Below, in pieces: positions 25,353 through 34,568 of a DNA stretch of 64,000 bases. Each line of letters begins with the position of its first letter. Position 1 is the stretch's first letter. The notes under the pieces were generated by a model. That model did not search any database. It saw only the letters and a program-made list of their open reading frames with translations, and was not told where the DNA came from. Made by a program: the position numbers and the translations under genes. This DNA is from REEB95 sp035934235 (GTDB taxonomy: Bacteria; Pseudomonadota; Alphaproteobacteria; ATCC43930; CGMCC-115725). The stretch lies in contig DASYYB010000008.1 in NCBI GenBank assembly GCA_035934235.1, positions 3,723 to 67,722 on the forward strand, written 5' to 3'.

Positions 25353-28300
25353 GCGCGCTCGACGCCTTCTTCTCGTCGGCGCCGCCGCGCGACGAGCGCC
25401 TCGTGCTCGCCAACGCGCCCGAAGGTCACGACGCTTTTGTCCTCGGCGGTGTGGTCGCACGCACGGGCCGTACGCTGATCCATGTCGGCCGCGACGATGG
25501 CCGCATGGCACGCATGCGCGCGGCCTTGGGATTCTTCCATCCAGAGCTCGAGGTGCGGACGTTCCCGGCCTGGGATTGTCTGCCCTACGATCGCGTTTCG
25601 CCCAATCCCGAGATCGTCTCGCGGCGCATTGCGTTGCTGGCTGAGCTCACGCGCGGTGACGCCCGGTCGCGCGTCGTTTTGACCACAATCAATGCCGTGA
25701 TCCAACGCGTGCCGCCGCGCAAGCTGTTCGCCGAACGTACTCTGATTCTGGAACGCGGCGCGGAATTACCGCTCGACCGGCTCAAAAGCTTTCTCGAACG
25801 CAACGGCTACAACCGCGCCGAAACCGTGCGCGAGGCGGGCGAATACGCGGTGCGCGGCGGCCTGGTCGATCTCTATCCGTCGGGTGCGCCGGCGCCGCTG
25901 CGGCTGGATTTTTTCGGTGACCGGCTCGAAGCCATCCGCTCGTTCGATCCGCTAAGTCAGCGCAGCGCCGGTACGCTCGAGCGTGCGGAACTCAAGCCGA
26001 TGAGCGAAGTGCTGCTCGATCAACCGGTGATCGAACGTTTCCGCTCGCGCTATCGCGACGAGTTCGGCGCCGGCGTGCAGAACGATCCGCTCTATGAATC
26101 CGTCAGCGCCGGCCGGCGCCATGCGGGCATGGAGCACTTCCTGCCGCTGTTCTATGAAAGTCTCGATACGCTCTTCGATTATCTGCCGGGCGCCGACGTG
26201 GTGCTCGATCATCAGGCCGAAGAGGTTCGCGGCGAGCGCATCGTCGCCATCGCCGATTTCCACAACGCGCGCGAGACTGCGCCCATTGCGCGCGGTGCGC
26301 TCGGCGCGGCGCCGATCTATCGGCCGCTGCGGCCGGAGTTGCTCTACCTCGGCGATGCGGAGTGGAAGCAGGTGCTCGCTGGCCGCCACGTCGCGCAGCT
26401 TTCGCCATTCGCGGCGCCGGAAAGCGCCACCGCGTTCGACACCGGTGCGCGGCCGGGGCCGGATTTCAGCGCTGCGCGCGCCGATCCGAACGTCAATCTG
26501 TTCGACGCCGTGCGGCAGCAGCTTGACGCCGAGACCGCCGCCGGCCGGCGGACGCTGATCGTCGCGTATAGCACCGGCTCGGCCGAACGCCTCAAAACCG
26601 TGATGAAGGATCACGGCATCGCCGAGCCGGCGTTCGTTGAATTCTGGCAGGGCTTTCTCGACCTGCCAAAGGGCCACGCCGGTCTTGCCGTTCTGCCGTT
26701 GGAGCGCGGCTACGTCGCCGGCGACGGCGCGCTCATCACCGAGCAGGACATTCTCGGCGATCGTCTGGCGCGGCCGGCGCGGCGGCGTACCAACCTCGAT
26801 CAGTTTGTCGCCGAAGTCGCGACGCTGACGCTCGGCGATCTCGTCGTCCATGCGGACCACGGCATTGGCCGTTACGACGGCCTCGTGACGCTCGAAGTTG
26901 CCGGTGCGCCGCACGATTGTTTGCGGCTGATCTATGCCGGCGATGACAAATTGTTCGTGCCGGTCGAGAACATCGAAGTGCTGTCGCGCTACGGCTCTGA
27001 GGATGCAGCGGCGCAGCTCGACCGGCTGGGCGGCGTGGCGTGGCAGTCGCGCAAGGCGCGGGTCAAGGCGCGCATCCGCGACATCGCCGGCGAGTTGATA
27101 ACTCTCGCCGCGGAACGCCAGATGAAAGAAGGCGAGCCGATGGCGGCGCCCGAAGGCGTGTACGAGGAATTCGCCGCGCGCTTCCCGTATCCCGAGACCG
27201 ACGACCAGGACAAGGCGATCCGCGACACGCTCGGCGATTTGTCGTCGGGCCGACCGACCGATCGCCTGATCTGCGGCGACGTTGGTTTCGGCAAGACCGA
27301 AGTGGCGCTCCGGGCCGCCTTCATCGCCGTGATGACTGGCACGCAGGTCGCGGTCGTGGTGCCGACCACATTGCTGGCGCGCCAGCATTACCGCACGTTC
27401 GTCAATCGCTTCGCTGGCATGCCGGTACGGATCGAACAGCTCTCCCGCTTCGTGCCGCCGAAGCGCGCCGAGCAGATCAAGAAGGATCTGGCCGAGGGCC
27501 GCGTCGACATCGTTGTCGGCACGCATTCGCTGCTGGGCAAGGGCGTCGGCTTCCGCCATCTCGGGCTGCTGGTGATCGACGAGGAGCAGCATTTCGGCGT
27601 CGCACAGAAGGAGCGGCTGAAGAAGCTCAAGGCCAACGTCCACGTGGTGACGCTGACGGCAACGCCGATCCCGCGCACGTTGCAGATGGCGCTCGCCGGC
27701 GTACGCGAGATGAGCATCATCGCGACGCCGCCGATGGACCGGCTGGCAGTGCGCACCTTCGTCATGGCCTGGGATTCGGTGGTGGTGCGCGAGGCGATCG
27801 TCCGCGAGCTGCATCGCGGCGGTCAGGTCTTCTGCGTCGTGCCACGCATCGCCGACATTGTCGACGTCGAGCACGAGCTGAAACAATTGGTGCCGGAAGC
27901 GCGACTGGCGGTGGCGCACGGCCAATTGGCGCCGACGCATCTGGACAAGGTGATGACGGCGTTCGACGACGGCGCCTTCGATGTGCTGCTGTGCACCGAC
28001 ATCGTCGAAAGCGGTCTCGACATTCCGACCGCCAACACGCTGATCATCCATCGCGCTGACATGTTCGGGCTGGCGCAGCTCTATCAGCTGCGGGGCCGCA
28101 TCGGCCGCGGCAAGCTCCGCGCATACGCGTATCTGACGCTGCCGCCGGGCAAGGTGCTGTCCTCGACGGCCGAACGCCGGCTTGAAGTCATGCAGACCCT
28201 CGATCAGTTGGGCGCTGGCTTCACGCTGGCGAGCCACGATCTCGACATCCGCGGCGCGGGCAATCTGCTGGGCGACGAGCAGTCGGGACATATCCGCGAA

Positions 28301-28861
28301 GTTGGCGTCGAGCTTTATCAGCACCTTCTCGAAGAGGCGATCGCCACGGCGCGCACCGGCGGCGATCAGGCCAAGGCCGAAGCCGACTGGACGCCGCAGA
28401 TCGCGATCGGCACGTCGGTGCTGATTCCCGAGAATTACGTCGCTGACCTCAACGTGCGGCTTGGCCTGTATCGCCGCATCGCCAATCTGGTCGACCGGCA
28501 GGAAATCGAGGCGTTCGCGGCCGAGCTCATCGACCGCTTCGGCAAGCTGCCGTCCGAGGTCGAGAACCTGCTCGAGATCATCGCCATCAAGCGTCTCTGC
28601 CGCGAGGCCGGCGTCGAAAAGATCGAGGCTGGGCCTAAAGGCGCTGCGATCACGTTCCACGCCGGCAGCGTCGCCGATCCGGCGGCGCTGGTGCGCTGGA
28701 TCGCGAGCCAGGCGGGCAGCGCGCGGCTGCGGCCGGATCAGCGCCTGGTGATCGTGCGCGACTGGGATGACACGCGCATGCGCATCAAGGGCGTGATCCA
28801 ATTGCTCGAAAAACTGAAGGCGATTGCGGCCGGACGGCAGCCGGTCGCCGCGAGCGGCTAA
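25349..28861 (+). CDS. mfd: Transcription-repair coupling factor Mfd
   Basis: ATP-driven translocase that removes stalled RNA polymerase and recruits UvrA to transcribed-strand damage. 1170 residues, standard size. The N-terminal UvrB-homology module has FPAWDCLPYDRVSPNPEI. The RNA-polymerase interaction region lies around 490-560 (GDLVVHADHGIGRYDGL). The RecG-like motor has Walker A GDVGFGKTEVALRAAF near 643, DEEQHFGVAQKE, TATPIPRTLQMAL and QLRGRIGRG, and a C-terminal TRCF domain follows. It is coupled to sdhE. uvrA, its partner, is in the same window but not linked. It ends four bases from the convergent FrnE-like gene. Confidence 0.97.
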   Translation: MSALDAFFSSAPPRDERLVLANAPEGHDAFVLGGVVARTGRTLIHVGRDDGRMARMRAALGFFHPELEVRTFPAWDCLPYDRVSPNPEIVSRRIALLAELTRGDARSRVVLTTINAVIQRVPPRKLFAERTLILERGAELPLDRLKSFLERNGYNRAETVREAGEYAVRGGLVDLYPSGAPAPLRLDFFGDRLEAIRSFDPLSQRSAGTLERAELKPMSEVLLDQPVIERFRSRYRDEFGAGVQNDPLYESVSAGRRHAGMEHFLPLFYESLDTLFDYLPGADVVLDHQAEEVRGERIVAIADFHNARETAPIARGALGAAPIYRPLRPELLYLGDAEWKQVLAGRHVAQLSPFAAPESATAFDTGARPGPDFSAARADPNVNLFDAVRQQLDAETAAGRRTLIVAYSTGSAERLKTVMKDHGIAEPAFVEFWQGFLDLPKGHAGLAVLPLERGYVAGDGALITEQDILGDRLARPARRRTNLDQFVAEVATLTLGDLVVHADHGIGRYDGLVTLEVAGAPHDCLRLIYAGDDKLFVPVENIEVLSRYGSEDAAAQLDRLGGVAWQSRKARVKARIRDIAGELITLAAERQMKEGEPMAAPEGVYEEFAARFPYPETDDQDKAIRDTLGDLSSGRPTDRLICGDVGFGKTEVALRAAFIAVMTGTQVAVVVPTTLLARQHYRTFVNRFAGMPVRIEQLSRFVPPKRAEQIKKDLAEGRVDIVVGTHSLLGKGVGFRHLGLLVIDEEQHFGVAQKERLKKLKANVHVVTLTATPIPRTLQMALAGVREMSIIATPPMDRLAVRTFVMAWDSVVVREAIVRELHRGGQVFCVVPRIADIVDVEHELKQLVPEARLAVAHGQLAPTHLDKVMTAFDDGAFDVLLCTDIVESGLDIPTANTLIIHRADMFGLAQLYQLRGRIGRGKLRAYAYLTLPPGKVLSSTAERRLEVMQTLDQLGAGFTLASHDLDIRGAGNLLGDEQSGHIREVGVELYQHLLEEAIATARTGGDQAKAEADWTPQIAIGTSVLIPENYVADLNVRLGLYRRIANLVDRQEIEAFAAELIDRFGKLPSEVENLLEIIAIKRLCREAGVEKIEAGPKGAAITFHAGSVADPAALVRWIASQAGSARLRPDQRLVIVRDWDDTRMRIKGVIQLLEKLKAIAAGRQPVAASG

Positions 28862-28864
28862 GAC

Positions 28865-29509
28865 TTATACCGCGGCGCGGTTGGGGCCGTTCTGCACCAG
28901 GTCGAACACCGGAAAGAAGAACGGCGGCTCCTGCGCGCCGGAGATCGCATACTGGCCGTCGAAGATGAAACAAGGCACGGCATTGATGCCGAGGCGCCGC
29001 GCGCCGGAATCGTCCGCCGTGACCTCGGCGCGTTCGCTCGTGCCGGCAAGAAAGTCACGCGCCGCCGCCGCGTCCAAGCCGCTTTCGCCGGCGATCGCCG
29101 CGAGCGTGTCGCGGTCGCCGATGTCGCGGCCTTCGATGAAATATGCGGCGAACAACCGGTCGACCAGATCGGTCGCGCGGCCGGTGCGCTGCGCGAAACG
29201 GATCAGGCGATGCGCGGCGAGCGTGTTGGGCGTGCGTTCGATCTTTTCGAATGCGAACGGGATGCCGATGGTGGCGCCGGCATCGACCACCGCCTGGTTG
29301 ATGCGCTTGGCATGGGCCTGGCCGCCGAACTTGGCGGCGAGATAAGCCTCGCGCGGCATGCCTTCGGCCGGCATGTCGGGATTGAGCTGGAACGGCCGCC
29401 AGGTGATATCGGGCGCAATCGCCGGCCGTTGCGCCAGCGCCGCCTCGAGCCGGCGCTTACCGATAAAGCACCACGGGCAAATGACGTCGGCGACGATATC
29501 GATACGCAT
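28865..29509 (-). CDS. DsbA family oxidoreductase (FrnE-like)
   Basis: Thioredoxin-fold protein of the FrnE group, cytoplasmic because it lacks a signal peptide. 214 residues. The active site C11-P-W-C14 is followed by FIGKRRLEAAL, with PDITWRPFQLNPDMP and the cis-Pro loop GINAVPCFIFDGQYAISGAQ near the C-terminus. FrnE proteins are linked to redox stress and 2-hydroxychromene-2-carboxylate-isomerase-like chemistry. ATG 29509 is the only reasonable start. A single gene, convergent with mfd. Confidence 0.92.
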   Translation of the reverse strand: MRIDIVADVICPWCFIGKRRLEAALAQRPAIAPDITWRPFQLNPDMPAEGMPREAYLAAKFGGQAHAKRINQAVVDAGATIGIPFAFEKIERTPNTLAAHRLIRFAQRTGRATDLVDRLFAAYFIEGRDIGDRDTLAAIAGESGLDAAAARDFLAGTSERAEVTADDSGARRLGINAVPCFIFDGQYAISGAQEPPFFFPVFDLVQNGPNRAAV

Positions 29510-29657
29510 GATGCATCATAGCATATCCCACCCGCCGCGCGGCCGAGCGTTAGCGTTAATAAAACAGGATCGGTGCAGAAATGCCGCGATTTGGCGCATG
29601 CCGCATCGATCTTGAGCGGCGGTCGCCGACCCGCTTAAGGTTACGTCGGGGAAGGGA

Positions 29658-31286
29658 ATGTCGGGCATCTACGACGAACCGCATCTACGACGCGGCCCGG
29701 CGAATCATGCGCCGCTGTCGCCGCTGTCATTTCTCGTGCGCGCCGCAGCGATCTATCCCGACAAGCCCGCAGTGATCCACGGCGACCGCGTCATCACCTA
29801 CGGCGAGCTGCTGGCACGCTGCCGTCGGCTTGCCAGCGCATTGCGCGCCCGCGGCATCGGCAAAGGCGATACGGTCTCGGTCATGGCGCCGAACGTGCCG
29901 GCGATGCTTGAGGCGCATTACGGCGTCGCGATGGCCGGCGCGGTGCTCAACGCGCTCAACTACCGGCTGGACGCCAAGACCATCGCCTTTATCTTCGGCC
30001 ATGCCGAAACCAAGCTGCTGCTCACCGATCGCGAATTCTCGCCGACGATCAAGGAGGCGCTGGCGCTGGCCGCGCACAAGCCGGTCGTGATCGACATCGA
30101 CGATCCGCTGTTCAATGGCGGCGAGAAGCTCGGCGCGATGGATTACGAAGCCTTCCTCGCGACCGGTGATCCCGACGCAGATATGTCGTTGCCCGACGAC
30201 GAGTGGCAGGCCTATTCGCTCAACTACACGTCAGGCACCACCGGCAATCCGAAGGGCGTGGTTTATCACCACCGTGGCGCATTCCTGAACGCGGTCGGCG
30301 ACGTGCTGTATTTCGGCTTGTCGCCGCAGACCGTTTATCTGTGGACGCTGCCGATGTTCCATTGCAACGGCTGGTGCTACACCTGGGCAGTGACGGCGGC
30401 GTGCGGCACGCATGTCTGCCTGCGCCGTATCGATCCGGCGCAGATTTTTGCGCTGATCGAAAAGCACCGCGTCACCCATCTCTGCGGCGCGCCGATCGTG
30501 CTCAACCTGCTGGCCTATGCGCCGGAAAGCGCCGAGCGCCGCCTCGATCATCCGGTCAAGGTAATGACTGGCGGTGCCGCGCCGCCGTCGACCATCATCG
30601 CCAACATGGAACGGCTCGGCTTTTCGGTGACGCACGGCTACGGCCTAACGGAATCCTACGGCCCGGCAACGATCTGTTTCGAGCAGGATGATTGGGCGGG
30701 TTTGCCGTTGGCGGAGCGCACCGGGCGCATGGCGCGGCAGGGAATGGAAGTCGCGACGCTTGCCGGCGCACGTGTCGTCGACCGCGATTTGCGCGACGTG
30801 CCGGCTGACGGCACGGTCATCGGCGAAATCGTGCTGCGTGCCAACACGGTGATGAAGGGCTATCTCAAAAATCCGCAGGCGACGGCGGAAGCCTTCGCCA
30901 ACGGCTGGTTCCACACCGGCGATCTCGCCGTGCGCCATCCCGACGGCTACATCGAGGTCAAGGATCGCGCCAAGGACATCATCATTTCGGGCGGCGAGAA
31001 CATCTCGTCGCTCGAGATCGAGGAAGCACTCTACAAGCATCCGGCGGTGATGGAGGCAGCGGTGGTCGCACGGCCGGACGAGAAATGGGGCGAGACGCCG
31101 TGTGCTTTCGTCGCGCTCAAGCCCGGCGCCAACGCGACCGCGGATGACGTGGTCGCCTTTTGTCGCGCCAACCTGGCGCATTTCAAGGTGCCGCGCACCG
31201 TCGTGTTCGGCCCGCTGCCGAAAACCTCCACCGGCAAGATCCAGAAATACCTGCTGCGCGAGCAGGCCAAGAGCTTGGCGCCGTGA
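29658..31286 (+). CDS. AMP-dependent acyl-CoA synthetase
   Basis: Activates a carboxylic acid to its CoA thioester through an acyl-adenylate. 542 residues, ANL superfamily. Core motifs: P-loop YTSGTTGNPKGVVYHH near 192-207, the HGYGLTESYGP (A5) block, the HTGDLAVRHPDGYIEVKDR (A7-A8 hinge) stretch, and the catalytic A10 lysine in KTSTGKIQK near the C-terminus. The sequence resembles medium-chain or methylmercaptopropionate-type CoA ligases; the acid cannot be specified. It is coupled by GTGA to a downstream SDR, suggesting a two-step conversion or a shared beta-oxidation role. Confidence 0.93.
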   Translation: MSGIYDEPHLRRGPANHAPLSPLSFLVRAAAIYPDKPAVIHGDRVITYGELLARCRRLASALRARGIGKGDTVSVMAPNVPAMLEAHYGVAMAGAVLNALNYRLDAKTIAFIFGHAETKLLLTDREFSPTIKEALALAAHKPVVIDIDDPLFNGGEKLGAMDYEAFLATGDPDADMSLPDDEWQAYSLNYTSGTTGNPKGVVYHHRGAFLNAVGDVLYFGLSPQTVYLWTLPMFHCNGWCYTWAVTAACGTHVCLRRIDPAQIFALIEKHRVTHLCGAPIVLNLLAYAPESAERRLDHPVKVMTGGAAPPSTIIANMERLGFSVTHGYGLTESYGPATICFEQDDWAGLPLAERTGRMARQGMEVATLAGARVVDRDLRDVPADGTVIGEIVLRANTVMKGYLKNPQATAEAFANGWFHTGDLAVRHPDGYIEVKDRAKDIIISGGENISSLEIEEALYKHPAVMEAAVVARPDEKWGETPCAFVALKPGANATADDVVAFCRANLAHFKVPRTVVFGPLPKTSTGKIQKYLLREQAKSLAP

Positions 31287-32053
31287 GCGCCGATTTCTCG
31301 CTCACCGGCAAGCGCGCACTGGTTACGGGCGCGTCGCGTGGTTTGGGGCTGCATTTCGCTCAGGTTCTGGCTGGGGCTGGCGCGGATGTGGCGCTCATGG
31401 CGCGTGACACGGCGGCACTCGACACCGCGGCAGCGGCAATCGCCCGGACGACTGGGCGGCGCGCGATCGCGGTTGCCGGCGACGTCACCGTGGCCGCAAG
31501 CGTCCGCGCGGCCGTCGATCGGGTGGAGACGGTGCTCGGTCCGCTCGACATTCTGGTCAACAACGCCGGTATCGCAGTTTCCAAGCCGCTGCTCGAACAC
31601 GACGAGGCGGACTGGGATCGCGTGCTTGATACCAATCTCAAAGGTGCATGGCTGGTGGCGCGCGAATTCGCGGCCCGGCGCATTGCCGACAAGCGCGGCG
31701 GCCGCATCGTCAACTTGGCGTCGTTGCTGGCGTTCCGCACCGCCCGCAACGTGCCGGAATACGCGGCCGCCAAGGCGGGACTGGCGCAGCTCACGCGCGT
31801 GTTGGCGCTCGAACTCGCGCGGTACGGCATCGGCGTCAACGCCTTGGCGCCAGGCTATTTCGAGACCGACATGAACCGCGCGTTCCTGAACAGCGAGGCG
31901 GGGCAGGCGGTAACGGCGCGGATACCGTTGGGCCGTACCGGGACGGCCGCCGACCTCGACGGCGCGCTGCTCCTGCTGGTTTCACCAGCCGGCGGCTACA
32001 TCACGGGTGCCATCATTCCGGTCGACGGCGGCCATCTGGTCGCTTCGATCTAG
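31283..32053 (+). CDS. Short-chain dehydrogenase/reductase
   Basis: NAD(P)-dependent SDR, 256 residues. The start GTG 31283 overlaps the CoA-ligase stop (GTGA). Cofactor motif TGASRGLGLHFA, NNAGIAVS, catalytic Ser region NLASLLAF, and Y-A-A-A-K in VPEYAAAKAGLAQL; the C-terminal ITGAIIPVDGGHL is the typical classical-SDR end. All catalytic residues are intact. Probably a 3-hydroxyacyl or similar alcohol dehydrogenase working with the CoA ligase; that assignment is from context only. Confidence 0.92.
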   Translation: MSADFSLTGKRALVTGASRGLGLHFAQVLAGAGADVALMARDTAALDTAAAAIARTTGRRAIAVAGDVTVAASVRAAVDRVETVLGPLDILVNNAGIAVSKPLLEHDEADWDRVLDTNLKGAWLVAREFAARRIADKRGGRIVNLASLLAFRTARNVPEYAAAKAGLAQLTRVLALELARYGIGVNALAPGYFETDMNRAFLNSEAGQAVTARIPLGRTGTAADLDGALLLLVSPAGGYITGAIIPVDGGHLVASI

Positions 32054-32254
32054 CGTTTCGACATCAGACAACTCGTTGAGAAACCTCGGGAACGGCACGT
32101 TCGCGCCGGTTTGCTAATCCCGCCTGCTTAAGCCAGAGACGCATTGTAGAAATTATGAGAAGACTCTGTGGATTATTAGGGATAACTGCCGCGTCGGGTC
32201 GCCGCAGGATTCCGGCGGTTTGACCGCATCAAAGGCGCCTTGCAGGATCAAGCG

Positions 32255-33193
32255 ATGGGCCGAATCGACGTCGTCGCCGCCAGCGCATTTTATCCGCCGG
32301 TGATGGAAGTGCTGACCGCGACCTACGCCGTTCACGCGCTTTATCAGGCGGCCGACCGCGCCACCTTTCTCGCGCCGCTCAAGGACAAAATACGCGGCCT
32401 TGCGACGTTCACGAGCAACGTCGATTCGAGCCTGATGGACGCATTGCCGCGGCTCGAGATCGTCGCCTCGATGAGCATCGGCCTCGACCATATCGACCTC
32501 GCGGCGGCGCAGGCGCGTGGTATCCGCGTCACCAACACGCCGGGGGTACTCACCGACGACGTCGCCGACCTCGCGGTTGGGCTGATGGTCGCCGTGTCGC
32601 GACGGCTGGTCGTCGCCGACCGTTACGTGCGTGACGGCAGCTGGCTCAAAGGACCGATGCCACTGCAGAGGAAGCTCGGCGGAACGATGCTCGGCGTTTT
32701 GGGCATGGGCCGCATCGGTCAGGCGATCGCCAAGCGCGCCGCCGCGATGAATATGACCGTGGTCTATCACGGTCGGCGACCGAAGCCGGAGCTATCCTAT
32801 CGTTTCTACCCGGATCTCGCCGTCATGGCTGCCGACGTCGATTACTTGGTGGTCGCCGTGCCAGGAGGGCCGGCGACGCGGCACCTGGTCGATGCGCGGA
32901 TCATCGCGGCACTGGGGCCCAAGGGCGCCATCATCAACATCGCGCGCGGCTCGGTCGTCGATCAGGCAGCGCTGATCACGGCTTTGGCCGAGCGCAAGCT
33001 GGCCGGCGCGGGACTCGACGTATTCGAGGACGAACCGCGCGTGCCCGAGACGCTGACGCGGCACGATTCGGTCGTGCTGACGCCACATATCGGCAGCGCG
33101 ACGCACGCGACTCGGCTGGCGATGGGACGGCTGATGCTGGACAACCTCGCGGCGCACTTCGCCGGCAAGCCGCTATTAACGCCAGTGATCTAG
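32255..33193 (+). CDS. D-isomer 2-hydroxyacid dehydrogenase
   Basis: NAD(P)H-dependent reductase of 2-ketoacids such as glyoxylate or hydroxypyruvate. 312 residues from ATG 32255, with AGGA eight bases upstream. The Rossmann motif is LGVLGMGRIGQAIA, substrate-binding NTPGVLTDDVADLA, catalytic Arg in NIARGSVVD, Glu in LDVFEDEPRVP, and His in LTPHIGSATHATR. Overall the GRHPR-like subgroup. Downstream, and touching its stop codon on the other strand, is the relic of a 3-hydroxyisobutyrate dehydrogenase. Confidence 0.93.
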   Translation: MGRIDVVAASAFYPPVMEVLTATYAVHALYQAADRATFLAPLKDKIRGLATFTSNVDSSLMDALPRLEIVASMSIGLDHIDLAAAQARGIRVTNTPGVLTDDVADLAVGLMVAVSRRLVVADRYVRDGSWLKGPMPLQRKLGGTMLGVLGMGRIGQAIAKRAAAMNMTVVYHGRRPKPELSYRFYPDLAVMAADVDYLVVAVPGGPATRHLVDARIIAALGPKGAIINIARGSVVDQAALITALAERKLAGAGLDVFEDEPRVPETLTRHDSVVLTPHIGSATHATRLAMGRLMLDNLAAHFAGKPLLTPVI

Positions 33194-33457
33194 GCCGTCG
33201 GTAGACAGTCGGGCGCCGCCGTGGCGACGAGATCGCGGAACAGCGCCAAAGCGCTTTCGGCAAAGGGCAGGGTGAGGCCGGTGGCCGCCAGCAAGAGCGC
33301 TTCGGCGGCAGCGTTGTCAGCCACGGTGGCGGCCCTGTGCGGTCACCGAGTCGACCTTGGATTTGTCACGCTTCCACACGGTCAGCGAGTGGCCGGCCGC
33401 GAGCAGGTTGCGCGCCATGCGGCTGCCCTCAGCCCGATGCCGCGGAATGCGACATCA
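33190..33457 (-). pseudogene. Relic of 3-hydroxyisobutyrate dehydrogenase-type gene
   Basis: The minus strand reads VAFRGIGL, then after a one-base loss continues RMARNLLAAGHSLTVWKR and DKSKVDSVTAQG, the typical N-terminus of the family (GxGxMG...MA..L...GH...V.NR). A third frame gives the C-terminal helix LPFAESALALFRDLVATA and a stop at 33190. Expected CTGATGGGC at the glycine loop is CTGAGGGC here, and about 200 residues between the two parts are missing. The gene is dead. It explains most of the 429-bp gap 33194-33622; the rest (33460-33560) is AT-rich with no gene. Confidence 0.8.
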
Positions 33458-33622
33458 GCTGTGGATTACTGTATTTTTTTATTCTCTATCAATCTATTAG
33501 GCCGCAATACCGAATGTGGATAACGAGCATCGTTTTCGGCAGCTTTAACCAAAAAATAACCATTCCGAACCGAGTCTCAGGCCGCCGGCCAGAACGGCCG
33601 ACGATTCGTAGGGAGAATCCCG

Positions 33623-33847
33623 ATGTACGATACGACAATGGCGCGGCTCGATCCGGCGTGGGAACCATGGTCGGTGCCGCGCGTAAGCAAGCGCCCGAAT
33701 TCGGCGCGCGCAGCGGCCGGCGCCAGCTTGATCGAACGGTGGACCGCATGGCGCCGGCCGACCGCGTTCCAGCGCTACCTCGCCATTCACATCCTCAATA
33801 CAACCGAGTCGGTCAGCGACGCGGCGCCGGCGACCGACGCCGCCTAA
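33623..33847 (+). CDS. Small hypothetical protein, 74 residues
   Basis: Not recognised. ATG 33623 is preceded by AGGGAGAA at good distance and by AT-rich promoter-like DNA (33470-33560). The sequence has a Trp-rich N-terminal part (DPAWEPWSVPRVSKRP), a basic amphipathic middle (LIERWTAWRRPTAFQRYLAI) and an acidic/Ala tail. Arg/Trp-rich helices like this occur in small stress proteins such as DUF1127 members, but the DUF1127 pattern itself is absent. It is convergent with the HExxH gene. Confidence 0.6.
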   Translation: MYDTTMARLDPAWEPWSVPRVSKRPNSARAAAGASLIERWTAWRRPTAFQRYLAIHILNTTESVSDAAPATDAA

Positions 33848-33863
33848 GCGAACGGAGCGGCGG

Positions 33864-34493
33864 CTAGACGTCGGCCTGCTGGCGCAGCCGCATTTGCGGC
33901 CGGCTAGCGCGGTCGATAAAGCCGCCAGCCTCGAGCGCCGTGACGATGTCGACAAAATGCGCGGCCGTGCCGGGGCGGCCGGCGCCTTCGAGCCAATTCT
34001 GATCGAGCAGCGAGGCAAGGGCCGGATGGCCCAGTTCGGCCTCCCACAGGATGCCGAGCAGTGAGGCCATCGCCTCTTCGCGCTCCCGCGCGAGGCCGAA
34101 CAGGGTTTGCGCCTGGGCCGCCCGCGCGCGATCGCCGGTTTCGGGACCGGGACCGAGGCCGAAATCCACCTGCACTCGCCGCGCCGGCGAAGCGAGCTGG
34201 AAATGCGCGACTTCGTGCAGCAGCACATACGCCTCGGTTTCGCAACGCAGCGCCACGCCATCCCAGGAGACATCGAGTTGAGGCGCGCCGGGTTTCAGGT
34301 CGATGAAGAATTTTGTTATAATATCAATGGCGTCTGTATGATTCTTAACAGCAATTCCGGCCGGCGCACGCGCCGCTTTGGCGCCCTCGGTCAGCCGTTC
34401 AAATAGCGCCCGCATGCGGCCGGCCGGCAGCGATTCGGCAAAGCGGGTGAGAACGGTGTGGAGCCGGTCGTCGGCGAGCGGGGTAAGAATCAT
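33864..34493 (-). CDS. Unknown protein with HExxH metallohydrolase-like motif
   Basis: 209 residues, no signal peptide. The striking feature is Y-V-L-L-H93-E94-V-A-H97-FQLASPARR, a HExxH zinc or iron site in a helix, followed 13 residues later by DFGLGPGPETGDR and a Q/E-rich helical segment. The layout (HExxH, then DFG, then Q-x-x-F-x-x-x-x-E) faintly recalls EF-P hydroxylase EpmC, but key EpmC residues cannot be confirmed. The N-terminal 60 residues look helical. ATG 34493. It is expressed leftward, upstream of nothing obvious; the next same-strand gene upstream is the SPOR gene, which ends about 75 bp before it. Confidence 0.7.
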   Translation of the reverse strand: MILTPLADDRLHTVLTRFAESLPAGRMRALFERLTEGAKAARAPAGIAVKNHTDAIDIITKFFIDLKPGAPQLDVSWDGVALRCETEAYVLLHEVAHFQLASPARRVQVDFGLGPGPETGDRARAAQAQTLFGLAREREEAMASLLGILWEAELGHPALASLLDQNWLEGAGRPGTAAHFVDIVTALEAGGFIDRASRPQMRLRQQADV

Positions 34494-34568
34494 TGGAGTG
34501 GTTTGGCGGCTGCGCGTAAGCGTCCGAACTACTCCAAAACGCGGCCAAATTCAAAGTCTTGGGTGCGA

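Noticed and set aside
25952..28801. 949-codon open frame antisense to mfd
   Set aside because: Long antisense frames arise from the codon bias of GC-rich genes; mfd on the other strand has complete motifs and this frame resembles no protein.
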